Both the position numbers and the translations under genes were made by a program. This document shows, piece after piece, positions 45,129 through 56,509 of a DNA stretch of 64,000 bases. A model generated the notes under the pieces. The model was not told the DNA's origin. It did not search any database and saw only the letters and a list, made by a program, of their open reading frames with translations. Numbering within the stretch: position 1 is the first letter of the stretch; the number at the start of each line of letters is the position of its first letter. The stretch is from Brachypodium distachyon (taxonomy: Eukaryota > Streptophyta > Magnoliopsida > Poales > Poaceae), in NCBI RefSeq assembly GCF_000005505.3, contig NC_016133.3, positions 16,616,001 to 16,680,000 of the forward strand. The letters run 5' to 3'.

Positions 45129-46685
45129 TCAGGCTGTGGAAGCAGAGAGCAGACCCTTGACGAATCCCCTGGGCCGGCAGACAGCCGCCAACGGCGTCGC
45201 CATGGGCATGCTCAGGCCTCCACCTTCGGCCATGTCAACGGCGCCACCTTCTCCGGCCTCCCAATCGAAGCACTGCACGAGCGCCGCCAGCGTGAATCCC
45301 ACAAGCCGCATCGCCAGCCCTTCCGCGGGGCACCGCCTCCGGCCAAGCCCGAACGGCATCATGGGCGCGGCGGCCGCCGTCGTTAAACCGAAGAACCGCT
45401 CCGGCCTGAACTCCCCCGGCGCGTCCCCGAACGCCTCCACGTCGCGGTTGATGGCCCACGAGTTCACGAGCACCATGGTGCCGCGCCGGACGCGGAAGCC
45501 GCCGACGGTGCAGTCCTGGACGGCCTCGTGCGCCGGGATGAGCGGGCCGACGGGGCACAGCCGGAGGCTCTCCTTCACCACGCACTGCAGGTATTCGAGC
45601 CCGGCGATGTCCGACTCCTCCACTAGCCGCCCCGTGCCGACCTTGGCGTCGATCTCCTCCCTCGCCTTCCGCAGCGCCGCCGGGTGCTTCAGCAGCAGCG
45701 CCACCGTCCACTCCATGGTCAGCGCCGTCGTGTCCGTCCCCGTGCTTAGAAGCACCAGCACGATGCCTTTGACTATGGTGTCCGTGTAGTGCTCCGGGTC
45801 GGCCTCTTGCAGCGCCACCAGCTCCTCGATGACGCTCCTCTTGCTGTCGGTGGTGTCTCCAATGGCGTTGCGGCGGCGACGGTGGTCGTCGAGGAGGCCT
45901 TGCACGAACGCGTCGCGCTTGGACTGCAGGCTGGCATGCGCCGCGTCGATGCCGCGGAGGCGGTCGACCCAGCGCAGCGCCGGGAAGAAGTCGCCGACGC
46001 TGGGCGCGCCGACCACGGCGAACGACTCCTCCACCAGCTCCTGGACCCTGCGCGCGTCCCCGGCGTGCCGCCGCGCGGTCACCGCGCGCAGCATCACGTC
46101 CAGCACCAGCTTGAACAGCCTCGGGCGGAGGACGATGCCGACGCCGACGCCGGCAGCGGCTGCGGCAGAGTCGGAGAGCAGGGTCTCGACGAGGTGCCTG
46201 ACCTCGGCGCGGCGGTCGGCGGCGCGCTCGTCGAGGCTGCGCGCTGAGAAGAGGTTGGCGGCGAGGAACCGGCGCAGGGTGCTGGAGCGGGCGCCGTGGG
46301 GCGCCCAGGTGAGCGTCGTGTAGCCATAGCCGAGGTACTTGCCGACCAGCAGCCGCGGCCGGCCCGACAGCGCGGCGTCGGTGTGCGCCGTGAAGCACTC
46401 CTCGGCCGCCGCGTGCGTCGACACGAGGAGCGTGGGTCGAGTCCCCAGCCGCAGCGACAGGAGCGGCGCCAGCCCGCCGTTCGCCGAGGCGGCGAGCTTG
46501 GCCAGCGAGCGGTGCAGCGGCTTCTTGATCAGGTGGAGGTGGCCCAGGAACGGGAGGGACGGCGGGCTTGGTGCGGCTCTCCCATGGCGACGGCGGCTCG
46601 ATCGGACACGAGTGGACACGAGGCCGGCGAGCAGGACCACGAGGAGCAGGAGAAGGCCGCCGCTGTCCATGTCTACCGTTGGCAT
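45129..46685 (-). CDS. Cytochrome P450, CYP81-like
   Basis: Single-exon gene of 518 residues. An N-terminal membrane anchor ([14 protein letters not shown]) is followed by a basic, Pro-rich hinge ([15 protein letters not shown]). Further P450 landmarks are the I-helix [14 protein letters not shown], the K-helix ESLR, PERF-type FRPERFF and the heme-binding loop [11 protein letters not shown] with Cys452. The residue two after the Cys is Ala rather than the usual Gly; the P450 signature tolerates this. The protein should be an ER-bound monooxygenase; CYP81 members act on specialised metabolites and some detoxify herbicides, but the substrate is unknown. With the TATA box at 46724-46730, the first ATG would leave only about a 10-nt leader, so the ATG at 46670 (MDSGG) may be the real start. 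Many CYP81 genes have one intron; this one has none. Confidence 0.92.
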   Translation of the reverse strand: MPTVDMDSGGLLLLLVVLLAGLVSTRVRSSRRRHGRAAPSPPSLPFLGHLHLIKKPLHRSLAKLAASANGGLAPLLSLRLGTRPTLLVSTHAAAEECFTAHTDAALSGRPRLLVGKYLGYGYTTLTWAPHGARSSTLRRFLAANLFSARSLDERAADRRAEVRHLVETLLSDSAAAAAGVGVGIVLRPRLFKLVLDVMLRAVTARRHAGDARRVQELVEESFAVVGAPSVGDFFPALRWVDRLRGIDAAHASLQSKRDAFVQGLLDDHRRRRNAIGDTTDSKRSVIEELVALQEADPEHYTDTIVKGIVLVLLSTGTDTTALTMEWTVALLLKHPAALRKAREEIDAKVGTGRLVEESDIAGLEYLQCVVKESLRLCPVGPLIPAHEAVQDCTVGGFRVRRGTMVLVNSWAINRDVEAFGDAPGEFRPERFFGLTTAAAAPMMPFGLGRRRCPAEGLAMRLVGFTLAALVQCFDWEAGEGGAVDMAEGGGLSMPMATPLAAVCRPRGFVKGLLSASTA

Positions 46686-46723
46686 TGCCTTGAAAGCTTC
46701 AGCACATCAGCTCTTGGCTCTTG

Positions 46724-46730
46724 CTATATA
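46724..46730 (-). promoter_or_regulatory. TATA box of the P450 gene
   Basis: TATATAG on the minus strand about 40 nt before the first ATG and 55 nt before the second in-frame ATG. Confidence 0.6.
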
Positions 46731-47877
46731 CCAGTAGTACCCGCTATCAGGATCACGCACGCTGCTTCATAAGGATTCTTCCTTTTTCTTTTGCGCGGAA
46801 AGCGTAAGGATTCTTCCTGTGTGAAGGGAATCTTCAGCTTAAGTAAGGACAAAAGTTGGAAGTCCTATCTCCGTTGATGTACAGAAATGAGAAGCAAACA
46901 AAATTCTTACACAGATTAATTATTGGCGAGGTGCTAATATAATTTGAAGACTCGAGTTCCAGTCTTCCTAGATGTTTTCATAAGATACTGCGATAGCACA
47001 GTAGACTATGATAAGCGCGCCCATTCCTACGGTCGAGAAGGACAGCTTTGGGTGTAAACTAACATGATATAGTGAACATAAAATTAAAACGGAAATTTTA
47101 TTTTATTGAATAACAGGCGGCTTTACTTGACTTTGGAAGTAGCGTAATGACCATGAGAATTAAAATTTACCATGTTTGGTACAGAAAGGTAAATACAGGA
47201 TTCCTTTGGCGGACTGGTCTCATGATGAAAGTAGGTGATCCATCAAAGATCTTCCGGTTAATCCATTCGTGTTGGCGATGCGGTGCATTAATCATGTCTG
47301 TATGAGGACCACCGACATAATTCGTAGGTAGGATATCAAGTGCACACATGTCTTTATTTGATTCTTAGACGGATACCATACCATCTGCTCCCTCCGATTC
47401 ATAATAAGTGTCGCTGGTTTATAATAATTATGGATCGGAGGGAGCAGTAATACTCATCCTTCCTTGTAAGGCTTTATCAGTGCAGTGATATTCAAATATT
47501 TTTTTTTTTTCAAAAGATCAGTTCAGAGGAACAAAAGTTGAGTTCAAGTACAGGTAATATATACCTCAGGCAAACTGATTCCCCCTGCTTCCTTATCTGG
47601 CAATGAATCCATGAGAATTGCATGACCGCTGTTTCTCGGCTTCCAAATTTTATCCGGCCTTGCTCTTTACTGTAGGCACTCGGATCACTGATTATTTGAA
47701 AATAGGTTGGAGCCAGGAACCTGCCAAGTTTCAGTTTATTGACTCCGATGAGATCTACACATGGACCAGATCCTCATTTCTTAATCTCAATCCGCAAAGA
47801 CCATATAAACGGACTTTCAGTTTTTTGAATACTGCGGAACATTTAAAAAAAAGACGGTGAAGAGTTGAGTCCCGATA
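46731..47877. other. Intergenic, P450 upstream region
   Basis: AT-rich. A near-direct repeat AAGGATTCTTCCT occurs at 46769 and 46805. It contains one short MITE (47385-47447). No gene is recognised. Confidence 0.5.
47385..47447. mobile_element. Very short Stowaway-like MITE, 63 bp
   Basis: Perfect inverted ends CTGCTCCCTCCGAT and ATCGGAGGGAGCAG around an AT-rich core. TA follows on the right; the left flank is AT, so the target duplication is imperfect. Confidence 0.8.
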
Positions 47878-49218
47878 CGCCCCGCGTCGTCCTCCTCGGG
47901 CGACTCGGGGGAACCCTAGCGCCGCCCCGCGTCGTTCTCCTCGGGCGACTCGGGGGAACCCTAGCGCCGCCCCGCGTCGTTCTCCTCGGGCGACTCGGGG
48001 GAACCCTAGCCGCCGCTGGCCCTTGAGGCCTCGTCCCCTTCCTCCCCCACCTCGGCGCCACCGGAGGGGGCGCCGGCGAAGCCGTGCACCTCCGGGGAAG
48101 GTGGCGGCGGGGCGTTTTTCCTCTCTCTCCGCGCCCTTGCGTGCCAGATCCGGGTTGCGATGGAGGCGCGGGGCGGGCGTGGCCGCGGTGCGCGGCGGAG
48201 GCCTGGCAGGCAAGGTCGCGCGGCTGCTAAGGCCCGGCGGGCAAGGCCGTGCCTGCGGGGCGGGCCCAATTATGGGCCTGGGCCGGGTGGGCGCCGGTTG
48301 CGGGGCACGTCGGGCGGGCGTGCGCTGGCATGGTGTGGTTTCTGCCCTGGCTGGTGGAGATGGAAGTGCGGCGGCTCCGGCTGGTTGCGGAGCGTGTGGT
48401 GGGCGTCAGATCCGGGTCTTGGAGTGCCAGATTCGGGTTTTTGGGCATCAGATCCGGTGCGTGGGGCAATTGCGGCGCCCTGGCCGGTGGTGGTTGGGCT
48501 GCATGGCGTGCGACAACCTTCGTCGACGCTCGTGGTGTGCGGTGGCCCCTGTCATGCCTTTGCCTTCGGCTCGCTGCGCGGCTATATGCTCCTGTCCGCG
48601 GTGGGTGCGTGGAGGTTGCGGGTGAAAACCCTGCACCGTCTTGTCGGTGCCGGCGACGACGGTGTCTACGGATGTCACTCCCTTCTTGAAGGCGTCGTCG
48701 AGCAGCCCTTTCACTCCCCACCCTGTGCAGACAAGGTGCTTCCAAGCGAAAGCTTAGATTCGGTCCGGATCGGGCAACGGCGGCGTCTTCGGACGTCGTG
48801 CCCTCCTTGTCGCCGTTGCCTTTGGAGCGCTCGTCTGACGGCGGAGTATGCTTGCAACGGTTGGCTTGGCAGGGATGGCGGCTTCATGCAGCACGGGCTG
48901 GCTAATGCGCTTGTGGTTCCAGTCGGGGCAGCACCTCCTTGCTCCGGTGTCGAAGAAGCCCAGTTATGCCTACCTCTTCTGGCACATGTAGTTGTTCCTT
49001 GTTCGGCGTCGTTGGAGCCGGAGGGGCTTCGCCTTGGCGGTTGTGGCTCGTTCTTTAGTTTGGTCCTGTGTTTTGCTTGTAGCCAGGGTTTTCCGCACGG
49101 TTTTCCTAAAATAAGCCGTGTATTGTATTGGTTTTTGGGCCCAGTTTTCCTTATAAATATGATCAATTCTTTTCTTCTAATCGAGCGACGGAAATCGGCC
49201 GTCTTGAGCTAAAAAAAA
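47878..49218 (+). repeat. GC-rich A-tailed retroposon-like repeat, copy 2
   Basis: Homologous in the same orientation to 42071-43448 (shared words CTTCTTGAAGGCGTCGT, AAGCCGTG.ATTGTAT, CCCAGTTTTC). It ends with an A-run at 49211-49218. The 5' end carries three 45-bp tandem units. The longest frame (48160-49212) is not conserved in copy 1 and is considered non-coding. Confidence 0.65.
47881..48015. repeat. Three 45-bp tandem units
   Basis: Units start at 47881, 47926 and 47971, each CCCGCGTCGT.CTCCTCGGG and ending GGGGGAACCCTAG, nearly identical. Copy 1 of the host repeat has a single degenerate version, so this is a local expansion. Confidence 0.93.
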
Positions 49219-49750
49219 TAGATAGTAAAAAAAGTATGCAGAATGCAACTTAAGTACATATCTGTTAGAAAGTAGGCGTTCGCTCAAACAATTGCTAAAA
49301 CATTGATAACATCCTCCTCTTATTAAGAAATAAATATTCTCGTCTAGTGCTATAGAGTTGGCTACACAAAATTAGCCTTACATAAAACCTTCTTTTGTCA
49401 GGATATATTTTGTTTTCCCATACATACATAAGAAAAGAAATAGACATCATCTTCTTCCGGAAAAAGTGTAACCCAAGTACCAACATCCAGCGAGATCTAA
49501 CATTGGGTGCCCTGGTATCTAATATGGTTATAAATGTAATATAAATTGACATGTATTTGTCAACCTCAAGCTATTCCTTATTTCGAGGACGAGTTAAAAA
49601 AATTATATTACATCTCACCTTTCCTGAGCCTAAAAATTCTAATCTCAAGCTCAAACTTAAACTTATGTTTTTATGTGCCTTGCAGGGAATAGAACCGTGC
49701 GATATATTACGCGTTAGCAGAACAACAGAGATAACGTTGAAATACTGTAC

Positions 49751-50396
49751 CTTTCACCAAATGGCAGTGTATAGTTGGCTCCAAGTGCCTTGAGTTGTTG
49801 ATGCCTGAGTTACAGTTGTTACTGGATCATCAGGAACAATTACACAAATATCTCACATATGTATGCATACCTTTGATTCCAGGTTCAATGGTTCAGCAAC
49901 ATTGCTGGTTTAGCACGATCTAGATAAGTTTCGTCAACTGCAATTAAAATGAAGTTTCTACTAGAAAGTAAGCGAACCACGATGAAGTAATGACTGATGA
50001 ACTTAGTGTTAGCAAAATAGCATATCGTCCCTCCAAACTTTATTAAGAACTTTTTTTAATAGGATATTAAGAAAAAAAATGACAGTGAAGTATGTAAAGA
50101 AATAAATTAAACAGGCAATGATGGGCGCAAAGGAAGGAATCTAGATGAAGGGGAAGTCAAGGGACTCACCATGTCTAGGGAGAACCGTCAGGTAAGGTGG
50201 CCTGCCGAGCTTGCGCAGATCTGCAGAGACACAACGAGGACGGAGAGGCTTGGCCGTCGATCAGGTAGTGAGTCAGGCACTGGTCTTGCCGAGAGAGAAG
50301 CCGCCGTCCTCACCCACCACCACCACCCGTACTCCCCTGCGACTCGACCGCTGCAGCCTGCAGCCAAGCAAGCCCGTGGAGCGCCGTCGTCGCCAT
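49751..50396 (-). pseudogene. Apparently broken multi-exon gene, family not recognised
   Basis: Four short exons join in a consistent phase on the minus strand: 50396-50318 (ATG GCG ACG start), 50220-50170 (encodes LRKLGRPPYLTVLPRH), 49937-49871 (DETYLDRAKPAMLLNH then a TGA at 49887-49885) and 49804-49751 (HQQLKALGANYTLPFGER). All have GT and AG borders, though the first donor is weak (GTGGGT). GGCCCA words lie just upstream (50453-50510), as in a housekeeping promoter. The in-frame stop and the lack of recognisable downstream exons suggest a decayed or truncated gene; the retroposon-like repeat ends 0.5 kb downstream. I cannot name the family. Confidence 0.35.
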
Positions 50397-50845
50397 GGTC
50401 GCCTGGCTGCCCAAGGAGAGCACAGAACACGGGTGGGCTGTAAAACAAACCGGCCCAACTAACCAGCTTCTTTGCCTTTTATTTCGCGGAGCAGCTGCGG
50501 CCCAATTGGCGAAGCCCGGCCACATCGGACGTCCAGAAACGGTGGAGAATGTTCGGAAACAGTGAAATCTATACATCTTCCTCTCAAAAGATAAATAAAT
50601 GAAATCTATACATCCTAGAATCAATCATATGTCGTAGACTCAGATCAGATGATCCTATTTTTTTTCTGAGGGAAAGCCATCATGGCAACGATCAGATGAT
50701 CCTATTTGGTCTAGAGCGTGGTAATACAAAATGCCCCGGTACCGCCGGATATGTTCTCTTAAGACAATGTGCTATATAGCAATTTTGATGGGCCCATCCT
50801 ATACATAATTTTGTTGTCTGGTAGCCACGCATGAGTACCTAAGTA

Positions 50846-50955
50846 CTCCCTCCGTTTTTAAAATCTTGTCGTGGTTTTAGTTTAAATTTGAACTAAAACG
50901 ACAACAAGAATTTAGTTAAACTAAAACGACGACAAGAATTTAGGAACGGAGGGAA
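50846..50955. mobile_element. Stowaway-type MITE, 110 bp
   Basis: CTCCCTCCGTTTTTAAA-type left end and complementary right end, flanked by TA. The core holds the word AACTAAAACGAC twice (50900 and 50921). Confidence 0.85.
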
Positions 50956-52630
50956 TAATTTGAAACAAATTCTCTAGTAAAATAAAAAAATCTAAGTATT
51001 GGATCAGTTAAATAAATTTAAAACTCTTGAAGAATATACTCAGGATTGGTATTCGAGGCGAGATGTTTGTTCAAACGGGCCGAAAAGCGGGTAGAGGTGG
51101 AAGAAAACAAAAGCCGTGGAATGAACATGTGTCCGGATGTCACCCATCGGGTTCGGGTACGAGTATAGCTCAACCATACATCTACCTGAAGACCCGACCC
51201 TCAATGGCTAACCATACCCGTACCCGTGATCGGGTATGAAATTTTACTAACACCTCTCGTATTGGTCTAGGTTGGGTTGGGCCTTAGGCAAGATTTAATG
51301 GGCCATGTTATATACGAAAGATGTTGGGTTGGGGCGTTGGGCTTTAGGCAAAATATAATGGGCCTCTTGTACTGGGCTATATGCGGTACATGGGTAGACG
51401 GGTTCGGGATACTCCAGTATCATACCCGTACCTGCCAAAACCTTCGGGTATAAGATTTTACCATTTACATACCCGCGTGTATTTTTTCTTACAATACCCG
51501 TATCTTAAATGGGTAAATACCTTTCGGGTATACGGGTATCGGGTACTCATTGGCATCCATAAATTACATGCGTTGCCAAACGGAATATTGAAATTGCATT
51601 AATTTAATAATTTACATAATATTTACCTATTGATTTGCTTTAATTGACAGAGCCACACTCATGAGTGCCACTCTCTGTCTGTTCCTCCTGCTCCACGTCA
51701 TGTCATTAGTGCCACCCTCATCCTAACTGTACAGCTTTAGCCACAGCCTCTCTCTGTTCTTAGTACCTCAAGAAAGGAACCCAAACAAAAACGCCTGTCT
51801 CCGTTCTTAGTTCTTACACCTGGCAACAAATCCCCCTTTCCCTCCTGGTTTTATACACTTGGGCAATTACTGCCTTCCCCCATCATTTGGCTGGAATCCT
51901 GCGGATCTGTACATTGCTTGTTCCTGTGATATTCCTCATCACAGGACAAAAACACCCTGTTCTTATTCCCTAATTATTATTTTCTGTCACCTGGTTCCTC
52001 CTTTTGGGGCCGTTCTTGCTTGCGGCACACATCCCCTATTAATGCCTCCTCCTGTCCTTCTCATGCTCATGTTCTCGCGATCAATCTAGCCTTGGCTTGC
52101 CCCTTGCTGGCCTCTGCTCGTACAAGCATCCACCACGGAGAAGAGATTCTGAGCTCCTTCTGGTTACTGCTAGTTTGTTCCTCAGCTTCTTTTTTACTCT
52201 TCTTTTGATTGGCTCTCTTGATTCGAGAGGTTTTACCCGGGGTTTCAGTTACTGTGAGGAGGAGTTCTTGGCTGGGATACCTTGCTCTGTTTTTTGCTTT
52301 TCTTTCCGACCCCCTTTTCCCATGCCTGAATTTGAGCCCTGTTCTTGGTAACTTCCCACTTGATTCTTGGAAACGGCAAACGTCAAATTTCACGTGTTCT
52401 CTGCCTCGCCAATTAATTCTTGTGCATACAAAAGAATCAGTGTTTTCTTCCTTTTTTTTCCGCAAAAAGGAAATCGGTTTTTGATCCTAATTTTTACACC
52501 TACTATATATTACCAAGACTGGCTTCAAGAGCAAAATTGCCATACTCTACTTCCCGACCTATCTTGAACTTTGATCGGTTCTTGATCCAAGAAATCAGAA
52601 CCAATCCACAACCCCAACAAATCAGAACAA
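50956..52630. other. Upstream region of the GH17 gene with repeat and long pyrimidine-rich leader
   Basis: 51130-51560 is dense in GGGTA/TACCC words in both orientations (GGGTTCGGGTACGAG, ATACCCGTACC), like the subterminal arrays of hAT-type elements. 51640-52620 is pyrimidine-rich and may be promoter and 5' UTR of the GH17 gene, with several short upstream frames. Boundaries are not defined. Confidence 0.4.
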
Positions 52631-55600
52631 ATGGCTGCGGCGGCAGTGTCACTGCTGCTGATGCTGTTGCCGGCGTTGTGCATGATGCCATGGCCGGCGG
52701 CGGCGGTGGGCGTGAACTGGGGCACGCAGCTGAGCCACCCGCTGGCGGCGAGCACGATGGTGCAGCTGCTCAAGGACAACGGATTCGACAAGGTGAAGCT
52801 GTTCGACGCCGAGGAAGAAGCTCTGGCGGCGCTCAGAGGGTCCGGCATCCAGGTCATGGTCGGCATCCCCAATGACATGCTGGCCGGCCTCGCCGCCAGC
52901 GGCAAGGCCGCCGAGGACTGGGTAGCCGCCAACGTCTCCAAGCACGTCAGCGACGGCGTCGACATAAGGTCGGTCAGAGAACTACGTGCATTGATTTACT
53001 TTCTTTTGTAGATTAATTAGCTCGGTTACTACGGAGTAGTACGTTTTAATTTTTGGTTTATTGCCATTCATTTAATGCATGCGCAAAATATCTCTGGCCA
53101 TTTCTTCTTTCTTTTTTTAAAAGTGTTGTAGGTAAATTTGGGCAGTGCCATACTTATCTAAATATTTAATATTTAATATCCATAATTAATTTTCATATGA
53201 AAAATGTTAATGAAATATAGAAATTATGATATCACCACATTAAGTTTAGTGTCAATTCCAATGATGGAAATTAGCCTTCTGGAATCTGAATACTTTTCAT
53301 ATGTTAATCACAACGACTCTTTTATCCAAAAGTTTTTTTTAGAGGACTTTAATCCTCTGTTTTTTTGTTTCCTACATTGATCGTTTGATCATACAAACCC
53401 TATGAAATTTCCTTATTATTCATATGCACTAGATTTCATATGAAAATTTCCATCCACTCTAACCTCTTGGTAAGAATCCTATTCCCTCCGGCTGGAGTTA
53501 CTTGTAGTTGATTTAGCACAACTTTTCTCATTCCTGCGTTTGATAATCCTACGAATCAAATGGGCCCTAAAGTTAAAGGAAGTTTAATTCCCCGCTTCCT
53601 TAGGAGGGGAGGAGTGTCATTCTTCAAAATGCACATGTCCATTTCCTTGCACACTTTCCTTCTTTAGAAAAGATCAGGCAACAAAACATCACGTTTGCCT
53701 TTGACACCACTTTATGCCGAGACTATCACCTCTTCACACTTTATAAGATGTCATGTATTTACAAATGGAGGTATTAAGCCCTAAATTTGGTCGAAAGGCG
53801 AGTCCTTAAATTAGTCTGTAACCCTGTTTGGAAGCAAGGAATTCCCCCCGATTCCTGCCAGGATTTAACAGGTCTAAGCGAAATTGCCTCCCTGAAATTC
53901 TTCATTTCCCGGTTCTTTGATGCATGAATGAGACTCCGAAATGGTCCACACGCTGTGTTCACTTCAAGTAGGCCCAACACATATGGCACCACATCAAGGT
54001 TAAGGCAATCTCTTTTATCTTTTCCAAGTGTGAAGGTTGTAGAGCACACTGTTGCTGTCAGATTGTAGACACCTTTGAAACCCAAATTCAGGCCTACCCT
54101 TCCTTTACCAGCAGCTAAAGCAGCCCCCCTTCCCTTTGGCTGTGAAAGGCCACATCTACAAGCAACTGAAATTCTGCCCCCAGATAGAATGCAAACCTTT
54201 TCATGCCACTGCATGTTAAAGTTAGCTAGGCATCCCCATTTTGGTTGTGCTTTTCTCCTGCTCTCTGCTTCTGCACCCACAAATACAGAGAGTGTGAAAG
54301 ATAGAGCTTTGAGCTAGACAACAGTGATGATCCTGGCAATCTGCCACTACTGTGGCTTTTGCCATTGACAGAGACATTTTTATTTTTATTTTCAAAGGAA
54401 ACAGATGGGGTGAGCTATATATTGCCAAAGGGGGCCGTACTGAATTCTGATACGGAGAAAACACTAGAACTCAGGAATATATGGATTTAAAAGGAAAGAT
54501 TTGAGGCATGTACTAGAAGTGACCAGGAAGGCTAAAAGCTCAAGCAGCTAGTGAAAAACCACTATGAGAATTGAGAGAGTTTGACACGTTTGGTGGTAGC
54601 CTCAGCCTGATCTTGTTCCTTTCCAGACCATCTATCTATCTTGTCCAAGGTCATTCAGAGAGATCATGCACCTGCCACATTCTCCATGGAACTTAATCCG
54701 TTTCCTAGTTGCTCCTTTATCTTGTTAACCTTTACTTCATGATTTGGCACATGAAATCGATCAAAGTGTGGACATTAATTCACGTGTTCCAAAAAGGCTG
54801 ACATTGAAGGTTTGTTAGGCAGTTCAAGATGAAGATTCCAATTTTTGGCTTCGGAATATGTTTGGCGCCAATGAAAATAAGTGAAAGTCTTGCTATTTTG
54901 GTTTCCAATTCATCCTGCCAGAAATTTGCTTAGATTTGCCTGGAAGTCTGAAATGCATCCAAAGTCTGAGTAAATTTGACAAAAGATTGAATTGTATTGT
55001 ATTTAACTTTGGCTCAAACTCGTGATTCATCCGAAATATAGCATTTTGTAGAAATACTGAAACGATAAAAAATTATGAATTTTTTGTCAAATTTTATGAA
55101 ATATGATATTCCATTGTATTAGCCACAGTTTAGTATGCAGAACACGGCAGCAGGGAGATGGGACCATGCCAGCATCATGAGTCCTTTTTTGTGTGGCAAA
55201 TCCTTGCCACATGTAGGAAAATTTTGTAGGGGTAGGCTTGTAGCATGGCCACGCTTGATTTACTTTTCTGATGCAGATATCCAACCATACTACCATGCAA
55301 TCATCTGACATCAACTTCAGTTTCTAATAACAATCCATCTTCATCGTTAAGAATCCTTTCCTGACAATGTAATTTCTGACGGGGGGCAGGTTGGTGACCG
55401 TGGGGAATGAGCCGTTCCTGGAGACATTCAACGGGACGTACCTGAACACGACGTTCCCGGCGATGCAGAGCGTCCAGGTGGCGCTGGCCAAGGCCGGCCT
55501 GAGCAACCGGGTCAAGGTGACTGTGGCGCTGAACGCCGACGTGTACCAGTCGGCGTCGGGGAAGCCGTCCAACGGCGACTTCCGCGCCGACATCCTCGGC

Positions 55601-56509
55601 CTCATGCTCTCCATCGTCTCCTTCCTCGCGTCCAACGGCGCGCCCTTCGTCGCCAACGTGTACCCCTTCATCAGCCTCTATGCCGACGCCAACTTTCCCC
55701 TCGACTACGCCTTCTTCCAGGGCTCGTCGTCGCCGGTGGTCGACGACAACGGCGTCACGTACCAGAACACCTTCGACGCGAGCCACGACACGCTGGCGGC
55801 GGCGCTGAGCCGGAACGGGTTTGGCAATGTCTCCATTGTCGTCGGCGAGGTCGGTTGGCCGACTGACGGGGACGCCAACGCCAACCTTCAGCTCGCGCGG
55901 CAGTTCAACCAGGGGCTGCTCACCCGCATCGCCTCCGGCAAGGGCACGCCGCTCCGGCCGGGCTCCGCCATTGATGCCTACCTCTTCAGCCTTGTAGACG
56001 AGGACCAGAAGAGCATCCAGCCGGGGAACTTCGAGCGCCATTGGGGCCTCTTCTACTACGACGGCAAGCCCAAGTACCCGCTCACCTTGCGCGGCGATGG
56101 CGACGGCTCGTTCCTCTTGCCGGCGAGGGGCGTGGCATACCTGAGCAGACGGTGGTGCGTGCTGAAGCCCGACGCCGACCTCGCCGACCAGAAGGTCGGC
56201 GACAGTGTGAGCTACGCCTGCGGCAACGCCGACTGCACCAGCCTCGGGTACAAGACCTCCTGCGCAGGGCTCGACGCCAGGGGCAATGTCTCCTACGCCT
56301 TCAACAGCTACTACCAGCACGACGACCAGGACGACCGGGCATGCGACTTCGACGGCCTCGCCACCACCACCACCGTCGACCCCTCCGCCGGGACGTGCCG
56401 CTTCATCGTCGAGATCGCCCCTACCAGCGCCGCCGCCGCTCCGGCGAGGGACGTTGCAGGCAGGGTGGCCTTCCTGCTCGTCTCATTCTTGTTGCTGTGC
56501 GTGCTCTGA
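52631..56509 (+). CDS. Glycoside hydrolase family 17 endo-1,3-beta-glucanase with X8 domain
   Basis: Two exons, 52631-52968 and 55390-56509, join through AAG/GTCGGT and GGCAG/G to 485 residues. A signal peptide (residues 1-25) is followed by the GH17 barrel, which starts [13 protein letters not shown]. The general acid is Glu120 in VGNEPF and the nucleophile is Glu266 in [11 protein letters not shown]. An X8 (CBM43) module with spaced Cys begins near RRWCVLKP. The hydrophobic C-terminus ([14 protein letters not shown]) suggests a GPI anchor. It should act on callose at the cell wall, plasma membrane or plasmodesmata. It resembles Arabidopsis At4g31140 and At5g58090. The ATG is in strong context (AACAAATGGC). 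The 2.4-kb intron at the [10 protein letters not shown] position is typical for the family. Confidence 0.95.
52969..55389 (+). other. 2.4-kb intron of the GH17 gene
   Basis: AT-rich, with an unrecognised 168-codon open frame on the opposite strand (54280-53774). Short MITE-like or transposon words occur near 53820 (CTGTTTGGAAGC). No other gene was seen. Confidence 0.6.

Noticed and set aside
45235..46398. 387-codon minus-strand frame overlapping the P450
   Set aside because: Out-of-frame reading of the GC-rich P450 gene, composed of Arg/Pro/Gly runs.
48160..49212. 350-codon frame in the second GC-rich repeat
   Set aside because: Partly kept in frame with copy 1 (LLEGVV..KV.PSES) but the frames diverge after that by an indel; no known domain. 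Treated as non-coding repeat.
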